Assembly (NCBI GenBank): GCA_025454315.1
Contig: JALOOP010000003.1
Span: forward strand, 1 to 42,727
Direction of reading: 5' to 3'
DNA length: 42,727 nt
Source of the DNA: Oculatellaceae cyanobacterium Prado106
GTDB taxonomy: Bacteria; Cyanobacteriota; Cyanobacteriia; Elainellales; Elainellaceae
How positions within the stretch are numbered: the stretch's first letter is position 1; each line of letters begins with the position of its first letter. Positions 25,220 to 35,300 of this stretch are shown here, piece by piece. Made by a program: the position numbers and the translations under genes. Below the pieces are notes generated by a model. That model was not told the origin of the DNA. It searched no databases and was given only the letters and a program-made list of their open reading frames with translations.

Positions 25220-27316
25220 TTATCGAAAGAGCGGAATCAGGAAACCCTGATCGCGACGAGGCAGATCATTGGGCCTCAGTCGTTTCACAATTCCCTTCTG
25301 TGTTTCTCTGACAATCTCATCGTAGCTGCCAATCGTTAGCGATCGCGATTCACCCACCCCCGCGATCGACAATTGGGAGTCTAGATTGATAAAAGCTGCT
25401 TGCCCCTTCGGAATTCGGTTGCCGCCGCTAGCGGGGTAAATGAGGCCGCCTAGAATCTCAGTTCTGCCGCCATTGCGCGTTTCCAGTACCGTGCCTTCCT
25501 TTTCCGTTTTCAGTCCCATGATCCAGACTGTGCCGCCTGTGTTGGTGATCTTGGTGGTCGGATTTTCAGGATTGATTTGGCGAATCCAGACTGATTGGCG
25601 ATCGAACACCCAATCTCCAGCCGAAACATCCTCCACAAACAGACGGCCAAATCCAGTATTGCGATAGGCTTTACCCGAACCAACGGTAAAGTTTCGCAAC
25701 ACAACCGTACCTGCCGAAGCATGTTCAACCCAATAAAATCGACTACCCCCATAATTCCCCCAGAATTTTTCCAGGGTGACCGTATGATTTTGGCTCTGTT
25801 GAAATCGAAAAACCGATCGCGCATGACTCTGGAGTGGATCGGCAATGTTGAACGTCGAATACATCCCATTGATGACGCTCACGGAATCATCCACTCGCAG
25901 AGTGTCGCTGACGATATAGTTTCCTCGGGGAAAATAGACTGTGGATTTACCCGAACTTAGCGCCCGTTGAATCGCTGCGGTATCATCCCGTTGATCATTG
26001 CCATTGGCTCCAAACTGGCTGACGCTGACCCAGTCACTGGCCGCTCCGTAATCTGCTAGAGGTGTCTCTTGAATGGGTAAATTCAAAGAAGAAGGATTAG
26101 CAGAAAATAAACTGGAGCCGTTTTTAGAAACATACTCCTGAACCCGAGTTCCAGGGATGACCGTCCTACCATTGGAAATTGCAGAACGGTAGCCAGAGGT
26201 TGTAATGTTGCGGGCATAAAGGGTTCCGGTTTGGTTGGCGATCGCCGACTCTGAGCTAGAACCTCCCGTTAAATTGCTATCCAACACCATCACCACACTC
26301 CGGTCATCTCCCGTATTTTGAATCGCCGGAACCTGGTTAATGCTCGTCAGTTGGCGAATGCTGAGAATATTAGCGATGTTATCAATCCCGGCTTTCAGTT
26401 GATGTTGGAGGACAATGTTTTCAAACACGTAGCTATACTCGGGATTGGCGACTCGGATGCCAAAATTGAAGCCTTCAATGGTGACGTTTTTAATTAGCCC
26501 CGGCCCCGGCCACTGTTTGGTCAAGGCCAGTCCCGTTCTTCCTCGACGACCCGGATCGCTGGAGCGAATCGTCACATCTTCCACACCACCCTGATTATTA
26601 TTGGTCAACCGGATACCGATCGCCCCCGCATTTCCCGTTCCCACATCCACCGTTAAATTCTGGATACGATTCTGGAACGCTTGCCCCGTGCTGGTGCCTT
26701 CAAACGTGGTGATTAAAGGCTTGGGCACCGCGACATTGGTAAATCCAGGGGCATTGTCCTTGAGGCGAATCACAGTCTCCGTCTGACTTTCACCCTGAAT
26801 AATAATGCGTTTAGGGTCAGTCGTGAGCGTATTGCTGACTAAATAGGTTCCACGCGGCAAATAAAGGTAGCGGTTGGCATTTAACGCCCGTTGAATAGCC
26901 TTTGTATCATCCGTGATGCCATCTCCTTTAGCACCGTAGTCTTTTGCGTTGGCAATGTTGGCATTGGCAGGGAGGGGAATATCGGCAGAGGGAGGGAGCG
27001 ATCGCGCTGCAAATGGTGGCACCGCTTTTGGAGAAGCTGCCATTCGACGAGGGGTGGGCTGTGCTGGAGTGCGCCATACCAGAGCAGAAGAGTCAGCCAC
27101 CACCACCCATTGCAGAGGGTAGGGAATCAGCATGTGAGCGGAGGAAGAATGGGAAGAGAATCGCTGACGAGATGAAAAGGGGAGGAGTGGAGAGAAAAGC
27201 CGATCGCCCGATTGGATGACGCTTGAAGGAATGGAGTGGGCAATCGCTTTTTGATTCACAGCAGAACGACTCACAGATCCGGAAAGATCTGTAGAAACTT
27301 GAGAAATATTCAACAT
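25220..27316 (-). CDS. Right-handed parallel beta-helix protein, two Pectate_lyase_3 domains
   Basis: A 698-residue protein. The first 115 residues are serine/proline-rich with no clear signal peptide. Two pectate-lyase-superfamily starts follow: AKDYGAKGDGITDDTKAIQRAL at about 127 (family-typical) and SQFGANGNDQRDDTAAIQRAL at about 434. Each is followed by YLPRGTYLVSNTL or YFPRGNYIVSDTL and strands of a beta-helix. These domains occur in GH55-like glucanases, polysaccharide lyases, C5-epimerases and phage tailspikes. Its place between a GT4 gene and the Wza-like gene suggests it cuts, trims or modifies the exported polysaccharide. Catalytic residues cannot be assigned from sequence alone. 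Confidence 0.85.
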   Translation of the reverse strand: MLNISQVSTDLSGSVSRSAVNQKAIAHSIPSSVIQSGDRLFSPLLPFSSRQRFSSHSSSAHMLIPYPLQWVVVADSSALVWRTPAQPTPRRMAASPKAVPPFAARSLPPSADIPLPANANIANAKDYGAKGDGITDDTKAIQRALNANRYLYLPRGTYLVSNTLTTDPKRIIIQGESQTETVIRLKDNAPGFTNVAVPKPLITTFEGTSTGQAFQNRIQNLTVDVGTGNAGAIGIRLTNNNQGGVEDVTIRSSDPGRRGRTGLALTKQWPGPGLIKNVTIEGFNFGIRVANPEYSYVFENIVLQHQLKAGIDNIANILSIRQLTSINQVPAIQNTGDDRSVVMVLDSNLTGGSSSESAIANQTGTLYARNITTSGYRSAISNGRTVIPGTRVQEYVSKNGSSLFSANPSSLNLPIQETPLADYGAASDWVSVSQFGANGNDQRDDTAAIQRALSSGKSTVYFPRGNYIVSDTLRVDDSVSVINGMYSTFNIADPLQSHARSVFRFQQSQNHTVTLEKFWGNYGGSRFYWVEHASAGTVVLRNFTVGSGKAYRNTGFGRLFVEDVSAGDWVFDRQSVWIRQINPENPTTKITNTGGTVWIMGLKTEKEGTVLETRNGGRTEILGGLIYPASGGNRIPKGQAAFINLDSQLSIAGVGESRSLTIGSYDEIVRETQKGIVKRLRPNDLPRRDQGFLIPLFR

Positions 27317-27324
27317 TAGAATTC

Positions 27325-27465
27325 TTAGGGGTGTTGATGGGGCACAGTCAGGTTAGAACCGCTTTTTATGGGTAGACTCAGTTCTAAAGTTTCACCCTGT
27401 TCATCAATCAGGAGAATGCTACCATGACTGTCCGTGACACACAACCCTAAGAATCGCCGGACACG
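27325..27465 (-). other. Short open frame directly after, and in frame with, the GT4 stop
   Basis: Beyond the TAA of the GT4 gene the same frame stays open for 46 codons to a TAA at 27325-27327. The peptide is protein-like, containing VTDSHGSILLIDEQGETLE and then LSLPIKSGSNLTVP. It could be a small gene starting at TTG 27444, a readthrough extension or a gene remnant. No Shine-Dalgarno or family is recognised. Confidence 0.3.
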
Positions 27466-28704
27466 TTACTTTAAGGTCGTGGATAATTCATCAAACAACG
27501 CAGAATAACGCTGGGCTTGCAACAGGAGCGTGAATTCTTGTTCAGCTTTTGCCCGAGCGTTCATTCGGAGTTGATGATGCCGATCGCTGTCTGCCAGCAC
27601 CCACGCAATTCCTTGGGCTAAATCCTCAACCGAAAAAGGCTTTGCTAAATACCCCTCTTGTTCATGAGCAATAATATCCTTCAGTCCTGTTGCCCCAAAC
27701 GCCACTACAGGCGTACCGCAGGCCAACGACTCAGAGGCCGTTTGACCAAATGCCTCCTGTAGCGAAGGCACGATCATCACATCTGCTGCGGAATAACTCA
27801 GCACTAGCGGTAAATCATCATAAAAGCGTCCTAAATAATGGGTCTTCAAGCCAAAGTCGATCGCCTTTTCAGGAGTCGCTCCCCCAAAAATCACCAGTTC
27901 GACGCGATCGCCCCATCCTGTCAACTGCTTCAGCGCCGCCTGGAGCAAGGCTAGTCCCTTTCGAGGTTCACCAATTGCATTAGACCCTGCACCAAATAGA
28001 ATGAGTTGTTTATCGGTGGGTAAATTGAGAAGCTGACGCGCCCACCGCGAATCAATCGGTTTGTACACCATGGTGTCTAAACCATGAGGAATCACCTCGA
28101 CCCGGATACCGTTGAATAGAGAACTCTTTTGGGCACAGTCCGCCATCCACTGACTAGGCGCAACCACCGTCAAATTCAACTTAGAATAAACAGCAGCCTT
28201 CCGTTGCCAAATCCAATGAGAGGCATCCCAGTTTCCCTGGCTTTTGAGACTGGGACAGGTACCGCAGGCTTGCATATAGCGATCGCACCCCTCCCCATAG
28301 TGACATCCCCCTGTAAAAGGCCACATATCATGCAGCGTCCACACCAAGGGTTGACGAAATTTGGCCAGCGTTTCAATTTGCAGATACCCATTACAAACCC
28401 AGTGTAGGTTAATCACATCTGGATTCATTTGAGCGACCTTGTGAGCCAGGGTATCAGGAAACCATTGCGGCGAGAAGTTGACGCGATCGCGATCGGGATA
28501 AACCTTGAGCGGCAAATGATTAAGTCGCTCTCCGACTTTTGCCAGAATGGATCGTTGCACCTTGACGCTGGCATCGCCGCTGTCCTTATTCTGCACCAGC
28601 ATCTGAGACGGAACCTGGATTCCTCGCAAACTTTGGTGCAATCGATACGCAGCCCGCGCCGCGCCCCCTTCAATATCATTCGTACTCAACAATAAAGGTT
28701 TCAT
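27466..28704 (-). CDS. Family 4 glycosyltransferase
   Basis: A 412-residue GT-B enzyme starting MKPLLLSTNDIEGGAARAAYRLHQ, a typical N-terminus with the GGAARAA loop. Further marks are VINLHWVCNG, WTLHDMWPFTGGCHY, a cysteine-rich segment (CDRYMQACGTCP), the donor-side LFGAGSNAIGEPRKG, and SLQEAFGQTASESLACGTPVVAF (EX7E-like). ATG 28704 overlaps the stop of the upstream acyltransferase as ATGA; the open frame continues 76 codons upstream into that gene and should not be used. The next gene, the beta-helix protein, starts 149 bp downstream. Confidence 0.93.
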   Translation of the reverse strand: MKPLLLSTNDIEGGAARAAYRLHQSLRGIQVPSQMLVQNKDSGDASVKVQRSILAKVGERLNHLPLKVYPDRDRVNFSPQWFPDTLAHKVAQMNPDVINLHWVCNGYLQIETLAKFRQPLVWTLHDMWPFTGGCHYGEGCDRYMQACGTCPSLKSQGNWDASHWIWQRKAAVYSKLNLTVVAPSQWMADCAQKSSLFNGIRVEVIPHGLDTMVYKPIDSRWARQLLNLPTDKQLILFGAGSNAIGEPRKGLALLQAALKQLTGWGDRVELVIFGGATPEKAIDFGLKTHYLGRFYDDLPLVLSYSAADVMIVPSLQEAFGQTASESLACGTPVVAFGATGLKDIIAHEQEGYLAKPFSVEDLAQGIAWVLADSDRHHQLRMNARAKAEQEFTLLLQAQRYSALFDELSTTLK

Positions 28705-29798
28705 GAGCCTGCCACTCCAAACATCAGTTTCGATATCCTGGGCTGACGGAGGGCGATCGCCGTTATCCCCCAACTGACCCCAAACCCAATCAGGGCAACC
28801 CCCAACGGCAGCCACAGCGGGAAGATCCCAGATGGCAACCCCAAGCGCGTCAACAGACTCCACAGCAGTTCCACCCCGAGCAAATGCATTAAATAAATCC
28901 CAAACGAGCAATCCCCCAAGCTTCTGATCCAAGGCTGAGTTGGAATCACGGCAGACAACCCAAGAGCTAGAAAAACAGCAGAGTAACCCAGGCTTAACTC
29001 TCGAACCGCTTGAATGGAGTGGGGCACCTGAATAAAAACCAGAAGGATGAAAAGAAGGGATAGAAAGATGATATTTTTACGACAGAAGTTATTGAAATAT
29101 GAACGAATCGAAGTATGGTTGAGGAGAAAGGCGATCGCAATATAGGGCAGACATCGAACGGCATACCCCAAAACCGAAACGAGGATCAATAAACCTGAAT
29201 CTCCATCCTGCAATAGGCTGACTGCATCCGGATAGACAACGCTTCGGTAAATTTGGTAGAGAATCAAACTGGCTATCACAAACCCAATCCTTTTAGACAC
29301 TGACCATCGCTGTTTCAGCCACGGTACCAGAACAGCAATGCAGCCCGTTCCAGTCAACAGTAAAGGAATGAAATAGAGATGAAACCCAGCCTGCCCTAAG
29401 AAAACAATCGCGGGCAGTTGCGCTAGCAGACGAACCAGTTGCTCAGGTTGATGCTTCAAGAGCGCTCTTAGAATATCTTGGCTTAAATAAATACCACTCC
29501 AAATTGCATAGGGAATCACCAATCGTAGACAACGCGATCGCCAATTGGGTGCAGTCGGACGGTTTACCCATTTCCCAACGGTTAAATAAAATGAGGCTGC
29601 AAGGAAAAAGGGAACGGCAAAAGCCGCCAGGTTAAGCATCACAGTCCATCCTATTGGAGCAAGACGCATCCCTTCATCGGCATGTAAAATGACAACAGCA
29701 AAGGCCGCAATGCCCCGAACAAGATCCAGCCCAGTCAAACGATCGCCGTCAATCGAATCATCTCGATGCAGATGGCCGCGTTGCAAAGCATTAGACAT
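28701..29798 (-). CDS. Acyltransferase family 3 (OafA/YrhL-like) membrane protein
   Basis: A 365-residue integral membrane acyltransferase with about ten helices. The N-terminal GLDLVRGIAAFAVVILHADEG carries the family LDxxRGIA and the catalytic-type His in VILH. Later elements include VPFFLAASFYLTVGKW, the LRLVIPYAIWSGIYL loop, and a terminal SFGIYLMHLLGVELL with a second conserved His. These proteins acetylate or succinylate sugars of surface polysaccharides at the membrane. The start overlaps the end of the upstream glycosyltransferase by 8 bp and its stop overlaps the next GT4 by 4 bp, so it is translationally coupled. It likely decorates the repeat unit. Confidence 0.93.
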   Translation of the reverse strand: MSNALQRGHLHRDDSIDGDRLTGLDLVRGIAAFAVVILHADEGMRLAPIGWTVMLNLAAFAVPFFLAASFYLTVGKWVNRPTAPNWRSRCLRLVIPYAIWSGIYLSQDILRALLKHQPEQLVRLLAQLPAIVFLGQAGFHLYFIPLLLTGTGCIAVLVPWLKQRWSVSKRIGFVIASLILYQIYRSVVYPDAVSLLQDGDSGLLILVSVLGYAVRCLPYIAIAFLLNHTSIRSYFNNFCRKNIIFLSLLFILLVFIQVPHSIQAVRELSLGYSAVFLALGLSAVIPTQPWIRSLGDCSFGIYLMHLLGVELLWSLLTRLGLPSGIFPLWLPLGVALIGFGVSWGITAIALRQPRISKLMFGVAGS

Positions 29799-30969
29799 GG
29801 GACAACATCTCCTGAAGGGCGAGGTGCAGTTGTGCGATCGAGTGGCGTTGGTGGTATTCTGCGAAGTTATGGGGTAAAGCAGGCTCCTGGCAGAGCGTGT
29901 GAAGTGCTGCCATACAGCGATCGACTTTTTCGGTGCCCTGTCCGGCGATCGCCACTCCTAAAGAAAACTGCTGGACTCGTTCTCCCAAACAAAATCCTTC
30001 GCTCACAATTACGGGCTTTTGAAATACAGCGGCTTTGGTTAACAGATTGCTGCTGTAGGGAAAATCTTCATAGGCCGCAAACAAAATATCGCTGGCATTC
30101 ACCAGGGCATTGAACTGAGGTTCGTCGGGAATAGGTTCCAACCGGAAAAAGCAGTTGGCTGGCGGGTTAGCGGCGATCGCCCGAATATGTGCCTGATCGT
30201 TTGCTGATAAAGTGTAGGGAGAAAGTTTGCCTGCAAACACAAAGAAATAAGGTTCAGATGGCGATCGCAGTGCCACATCAATGCAAGTCAACAAGCCTTT
30301 GCGACGATGTAATGAACCCAGCAGCGCGACAATCTTTCTGCCCTGGGCTTGCTCTCGGATCTGCTCGACCCAGGCAAAGTTTGGATCGGGTGCCGTTTCA
30401 TCGGTGAAATCCGGAAACGATAGAACGGGTGTGCGGACGCGCTGTTGCAGTTGTTGAGCCATGTCCATATCCAGGACACCACAGCCCCGGCAGTGCCGTG
30501 CATTGAGGGCTTCATGGTGATCCAACCATCCCCGTTCCCGCTGCCATCGCGGTTGGAAACATAAGCCTGCCCAAGGATAGGGGAAGAGGCGATCGATCAG
30601 CGCATGGGGCAAATAAGCACTGAACAAATCATCGAGCCAGTTGAATAAAAATAACTCCGGTGACTGCCCCAAAACTTTACGAGCTATCTTGGCCATCTGG
30701 GCTGCGGCCTGCCATCGTGCCAGCACCTGGAGCGGTTGCGGCAGTTTTCCAAAACGAGGTCGTAGGGTGCGAGGCTCTACAGCAGGCAAGACTTTGAAGC
30801 GATGCAGGCTCTCAGGACAGGCGATCGCCATCCATCCCATCACCTGCTCAGGCTCCGGATAAAAGACCAGCACAGAGTAGCCCGATTCCAGGAGAATTTT
30901 GCTGATGACTCGCAGATACATCAAATGATGACCACCCCCATGGGTTTCGATGATAACAATGGCGTTCAT
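29791..30969 (-). CDS. GT-B glycosyltransferase
   Basis: A 392-residue protein beginning AIVIIETHGGGHHLMYLRVI, a nucleotide-binding fold start with a His-rich glycine loop. A Trp/Arg-rich central segment (FQPRWQRERGW) and a cysteine pair (HCRGCG) precede the donor domain: IVALLGSLHRRKG, FFVFAGKLS and YEDFPYSSNLLTKAAVFQKPVIVSEG, which replaces the usual EX7E region. It resembles divergent GT4/group 1 transferases. It starts four bases inside the end of the upstream gene (ATGA) and overlaps the acyltransferase by eight bases. Donor and acceptor are unknown. Confidence 0.82.
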   Translation of the reverse strand: MNAIVIIETHGGGHHLMYLRVISKILLESGYSVLVFYPEPEQVMGWMAIACPESLHRFKVLPAVEPRTLRPRFGKLPQPLQVLARWQAAAQMAKIARKVLGQSPELFLFNWLDDLFSAYLPHALIDRLFPYPWAGLCFQPRWQRERGWLDHHEALNARHCRGCGVLDMDMAQQLQQRVRTPVLSFPDFTDETAPDPNFAWVEQIREQAQGRKIVALLGSLHRRKGLLTCIDVALRSPSEPYFFVFAGKLSPYTLSANDQAHIRAIAANPPANCFFRLEPIPDEPQFNALVNASDILFAAYEDFPYSSNLLTKAAVFQKPVIVSEGFCLGERVQQFSLGVAIAGQGTEKVDRCMAALHTLCQEPALPHNFAEYHQRHSIAQLHLALQEMLSHV

Positions 30970-32123
30970 GCAACTGTCTCCAACGATTGCGAAGGAGTCG
31001 GAGCCGGAGTGGCTTGAACCGTTTCCAAGAAGCGTAGAGCAGTCGGCACCGGACTATAATGTTGAATCGCCCAGGCTCGCCCTGCGGCTGAAATCTGGCT
31101 CAGCAACTGGGGTTCAGCGGCGAGGCGATCGGCGGCGGCCTGCATATCATCGAGATCAACCCCGATATAGTGCGTCCAGTTTACCGGCATCACCGGTAAA
31201 CCCACACCGTATTTCTCAAAATCCACATGGAACGCGATACAGCCTGCTGCCATCGCCTCCCACAGCCGCCAACTTTCCCAATTCATGATTCGTCTGGGTG
31301 TTGGACTGGCGATCGTGAGGATCTTATTCAGCAAACGGTCTTCCCATTTGGATGGGCCAAACGCATCTAGCGGCCAGGGATTAATTAGTAATCCGCCAAA
31401 GCAGGCACAAGCGGCTGTTTCCCGAAGTCGTTGGTAGTAGTTGGGGTAATGGCGGCGATCGGTCTGTACCCAGTGTAGATAGGCGTACTCATCCGTGGGC
31501 GATACGGCGGTGCTATCGACAGACTCATCAATGGGAAGGGTTGCCTGAATCAGCGGGAGAAATTGGGTTTGGATCGCCTTCCGAATCGGATGCCCTAATC
31601 GAAAATTGACTAGTAAAGCCTGTCGACGGTCCGAGAAATCGGGGAGGTTTTCGAGTTCCTGTAGCATTCGGTTGGATAGGCCAAATGCCCAAGGGTGAAA
31701 ATTTTTGGGATATTGAAAGCGGCTATTGTAATGGGTTCGTAGAATCAAATCAAAGGCTCGAAACTCTGATTGCCATCCATGTCTAGCATCTGCTTCGCTT
31801 TCAATGTAAACGGTTCTATAGCGACGCTGAGGATGAAATAGCTTCTCAGGCATGGGGCGATCGGCGGTAAACCATGCCGTATGCAGCACCACAATATCGC
31901 AATCATCTGGCGTGACATCAGGGTGATGGGTGAATAAATAACCGTCGGAATGCGGAGCGGTTTTCCAGAAGGGGCGATCGCTATAAAACGGAATGCCGAG
32001 TGCCTGAAGTCCTTCGGCTAAACAAACCAGTTGATGTTGATAAACGGTTGTTTTAGAGTTGGGAAGACCGGGAGGGCAACAGTAGAAAAATACGCTTGGT
32101 TTCGAGTCTAAGGAATTGAACAT
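30966..32123 (-). CDS. Probable glycosyltransferase (CgeB/group 1-like)
   Basis: A 385-residue protein. The N-terminal half has a Rossmann-like region (SVFFYCCPPGLPNSKTTVYQHQLV, DIVVLHTAWF). The C-terminal half has LINPWPLDAFGPSKWEDRLLNKIL, then NWESWRLWEAMAAGCIAFHVDF, the usual late-donor-domain helix of CgeB/exostosin-like glycosyltransferases with an E-A-M-A-A-G core. A trailing helix-rich segment (YIGVDLDDMQAAADRLAAEP) follows. It is coupled by ATGA to the next transferase. It lies after a 190-bp gap from the megasynthase gene, which contains a near-direct repeat (CAGGAATAGGAT twice) but no obvious promoter. The family assignment is by pattern and position. Confidence 0.78.
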   Translation of the reverse strand: MFNSLDSKPSVFFYCCPPGLPNSKTTVYQHQLVCLAEGLQALGIPFYSDRPFWKTAPHSDGYLFTHHPDVTPDDCDIVVLHTAWFTADRPMPEKLFHPQRRYRTVYIESEADARHGWQSEFRAFDLILRTHYNSRFQYPKNFHPWAFGLSNRMLQELENLPDFSDRRQALLVNFRLGHPIRKAIQTQFLPLIQATLPIDESVDSTAVSPTDEYAYLHWVQTDRRHYPNYYQRLRETAACACFGGLLINPWPLDAFGPSKWEDRLLNKILTIASPTPRRIMNWESWRLWEAMAAGCIAFHVDFEKYGVGLPVMPVNWTHYIGVDLDDMQAAADRLAAEPQLLSQISAAGRAWAIQHYSPVPTALRFLETVQATPAPTPSQSLETVA

Positions 32124-32313
32124 AGCGTCTATATTTATCCAGCAATAGATATCCAGGAATAGGATTGTTCAGGAATAGGATGAGATTGATTCCGGGGTGA
32201 ATTTAAATTGAATTCCAGGTAGTGTTCTCTTCAATCTCCCAGATTTGATATCCGTCTGTTTTTACAAATCTCATTCCAATTGCATGAACCTTTAGACTCT
32301 AGGAGTTACTGAG

Positions 32314-35300
32314 TCAGGCGATCGCCTGACCTAAACAAGCATCTAAGACCTGTGCAGCGGACTGAACCTCCTCACGGATATAGGTGTCGTGGTTGCCGGG
32401 AATCACATGGATTTCCACGCCTTCAGCGGCAATGTGCTGCCATCCAAGGCTGGGATCTTGAGGATATCGATGATTCGTCCATTCGGGGCCTGCTTTTTGA
32501 TCGTAGCGCTCGTGATATCGCGCTTCGTTGATCAGCAGCGTCACTCGTCCGGGGTAGGGACGGACTTGATGACGAAACAAGAGGGCCGCTCGATGTTCTT
32601 TTTCCTGGGGATCATAGCGAAGACGAGTTCGCAGAATTTTCGCTTGCTCAGCTTCCAGAGAATCAATCTTGGGTGAAGGCTCTTGAATCAAAGTATCTTT
32701 CCGGACTTTATGAGTGATTTGATTCCAGTAATACAAGGATTTTTTCCAGAATCCAAACTGGAAAAACCGCTGTCGATGATGCTCTGCCCTTCGGCTCAGA
32801 TTCTTGAAAGCCTTGCGAATTCGGTACCGCAAATAGGTTCCCTGCTGAGGCACACCGCTGTCCAACAGAACTAAAAGAGCAACTTGTTCACCCTGATCCT
32901 GAAGACATCGAGCAATTTCAACACCCAGAATACCCCCAACACATTCTCCGCCCAATAGATAAGGCCCTTGCGGTTGAATCGCCTGGATATCTTGAACATA
33001 ATCAGCGGCCATTGCCTCTACCGTTTTGTAGCGATCGCCCCTCTCATTCACCCGACGCGCTTCTAACCCATACACCGGTTGATCCGGACTTAAAGCTTGC
33101 AGGAGCGGCGCGTACATCAGAAAATCCACATCGACCGCCCCTCCACCCGGAATCCAAAAGAAGGGAAGACGATCGCCCCCAGCCTTAAGCAAAAACACTG
33201 GGGAATGGGGCATCGCAGTCTGCGGTTGTGCCGATGTGATTTGGACGACGAGTCCTGCGATCGTGGGTGCGGTAAAAAGACAAGTGGGAGGGAGAGCAAG
33301 ACCAAAGGCTTGTTCTAATTGTGACAAGAGTCGCACTCCCAGCAAAGAACTACCGCCCAATTCAAAGAAATTATCGTAAATGCCAGGGTTCGGAACATTT
33401 AAGATCTCCTGCCAAATTGCTGCAATCTGCTTTTCTAGCGGGGTGCGCGGTTCAATGGAAGGTGAAACAGATTGTTTGCCCAGCGTCAGGAGTTGTTGGC
33501 GATTCTCTGCTGTTGCAGTGACCTGTTGAAACTGGCAGGTGGTGGGAGTTTGAAAGCGATCGCCCATCTCCAAAGCTTCAAGTTGAGGGGCGATCGGATC
33601 TGCTGTTCGATGAACCAGACCTGTTTGATGAGCCGGACTATAGTAGGCGGCCAACTGCTGCAAGGCATAGGATGGCTGATTCAGGTAGCGTCGCACCAAG
33701 CGATTTTGAGCATTTAATCCTACCAGCAAATGGGGAGTCGTTAGACGTAAGCCAGCCAGCAAAGAGTATACGCCTTGCTCAGCCGTCATCGTTTCGTATC
33801 CACGCGCACGTAGAGCCTCTTTCGCTAGCGTTCCTCGGCTTATTCCCGTTTCATTCCACAAACTCCAACTGAGACAGTGACTTTGAATGCCCTGCTGCCG
33901 TTGATAGTGGACAAAGTGATCCAAGAACGCATTCGCCGCCGCATAGCCTCCAATCATCGCCCCTCCAAAGAAACTGGTGAGAGATGAAAAATGCACAAAC
34001 AAACGCCCCGATCGCCCCTTCAGCAATCGATGCAGTGCCCAAGCTCCTGACACTTTCGGTTGCAGAATTTGAGCAAAACTTTCAGCAGTGGTATCCACAA
34101 GCGTCTGTTCCTGATAAATCCCTGCACAGTGCAAAATACCTTCCAGGAAGCATTGCCAATCGGTTTCTAGACGCTTCACGATTTGTTGGAGGCGATCGTC
34201 ATCGCTAATATCCACCGCTTCGTAGCAAACTCTGTCTGAATCGGTTGATTCTATCAGCGATCGATAGGCTCGAAGACGCTCCGTAGTAGAATCTTGCTCC
34301 TGAAGTAATTGATCCCAGGTGTCTGAGGGAGGTAAGGGAGTCCGTCCAATCAGCAATAATTTAATGGAATAGTTTTGCAGCAGATATTGAGCTATTGTGA
34401 CACCAATACCACCCAATCCGCCGCTGATGAGATACAGCCCTCCCGACTTAAACGGTAAATCTTGCAGAGACTCAGACTGAAAGTCGGCCTTCCTCAATCT
34501 GGGAATCCACCGTTGACCCTGACGATAGGCGACTTCGCGTTCTTCAGGAATCACCTGCATTTCTTGCAGAATCTTTTTCTCCCAGCCCATCTCATGGGGA
34601 ATATCCAGGTGACGACAGTCCAGCCAGGGCATTTCCTGGGAGGCTGCTTTAAGGATGCCTAACAGCAGGGCTTGGTTAGGGTTGACGGTATCGGTTTCGG
34701 TGACCTGTTGACTGTGATGGGCAACGACAAGGAGCCGCGTAGGGTGGGGATGATCTGCGAGGGCTTGAATGAGAGAGATGAGGCGGCTACAGGTCTGTAA
34801 ATCAGACTGTAAATCTGGATGTTCACCAGGATGTTCACCAGGATGTTCATCGGGGTGTAAATTTGGAGGAGAGATGGGGCGATCGCAGTCACCATACCCC
34901 CAAAGATAAACAATTTGACGAATGGATGGAGATACCCAATCGGCAAACAGTTGATGATAGTGAGTTGCGTTATTGGGATCAATTTGATAATGATTAGCGG
35001 CCAGTTTTAGGAACTCTGATCCTGCCTCGATCCGAGTATAGGGTTGAGGAAAGGTTTCACACAGCGTCGGTAAGTCACAAAAGAGAAGCGGATGTAGACT
35101 CACAGGAGTTGGCATCAAAAGCGCTGCGGCTTTTCGTTGCCAAACCTTTTGGTAAAACCAATCGGGGAGCGTATTGGTATTGTGGCTGATGCAATCGACC
35201 GTTTTCAAAACGCTGTTGAAATCTCCTGCTTCAAAGCTGGCTTTCAGTTGCGATCGCTGAATTTTGCCGATCGCTGTTTTAGGAATCGCCTCCTGCTCAA

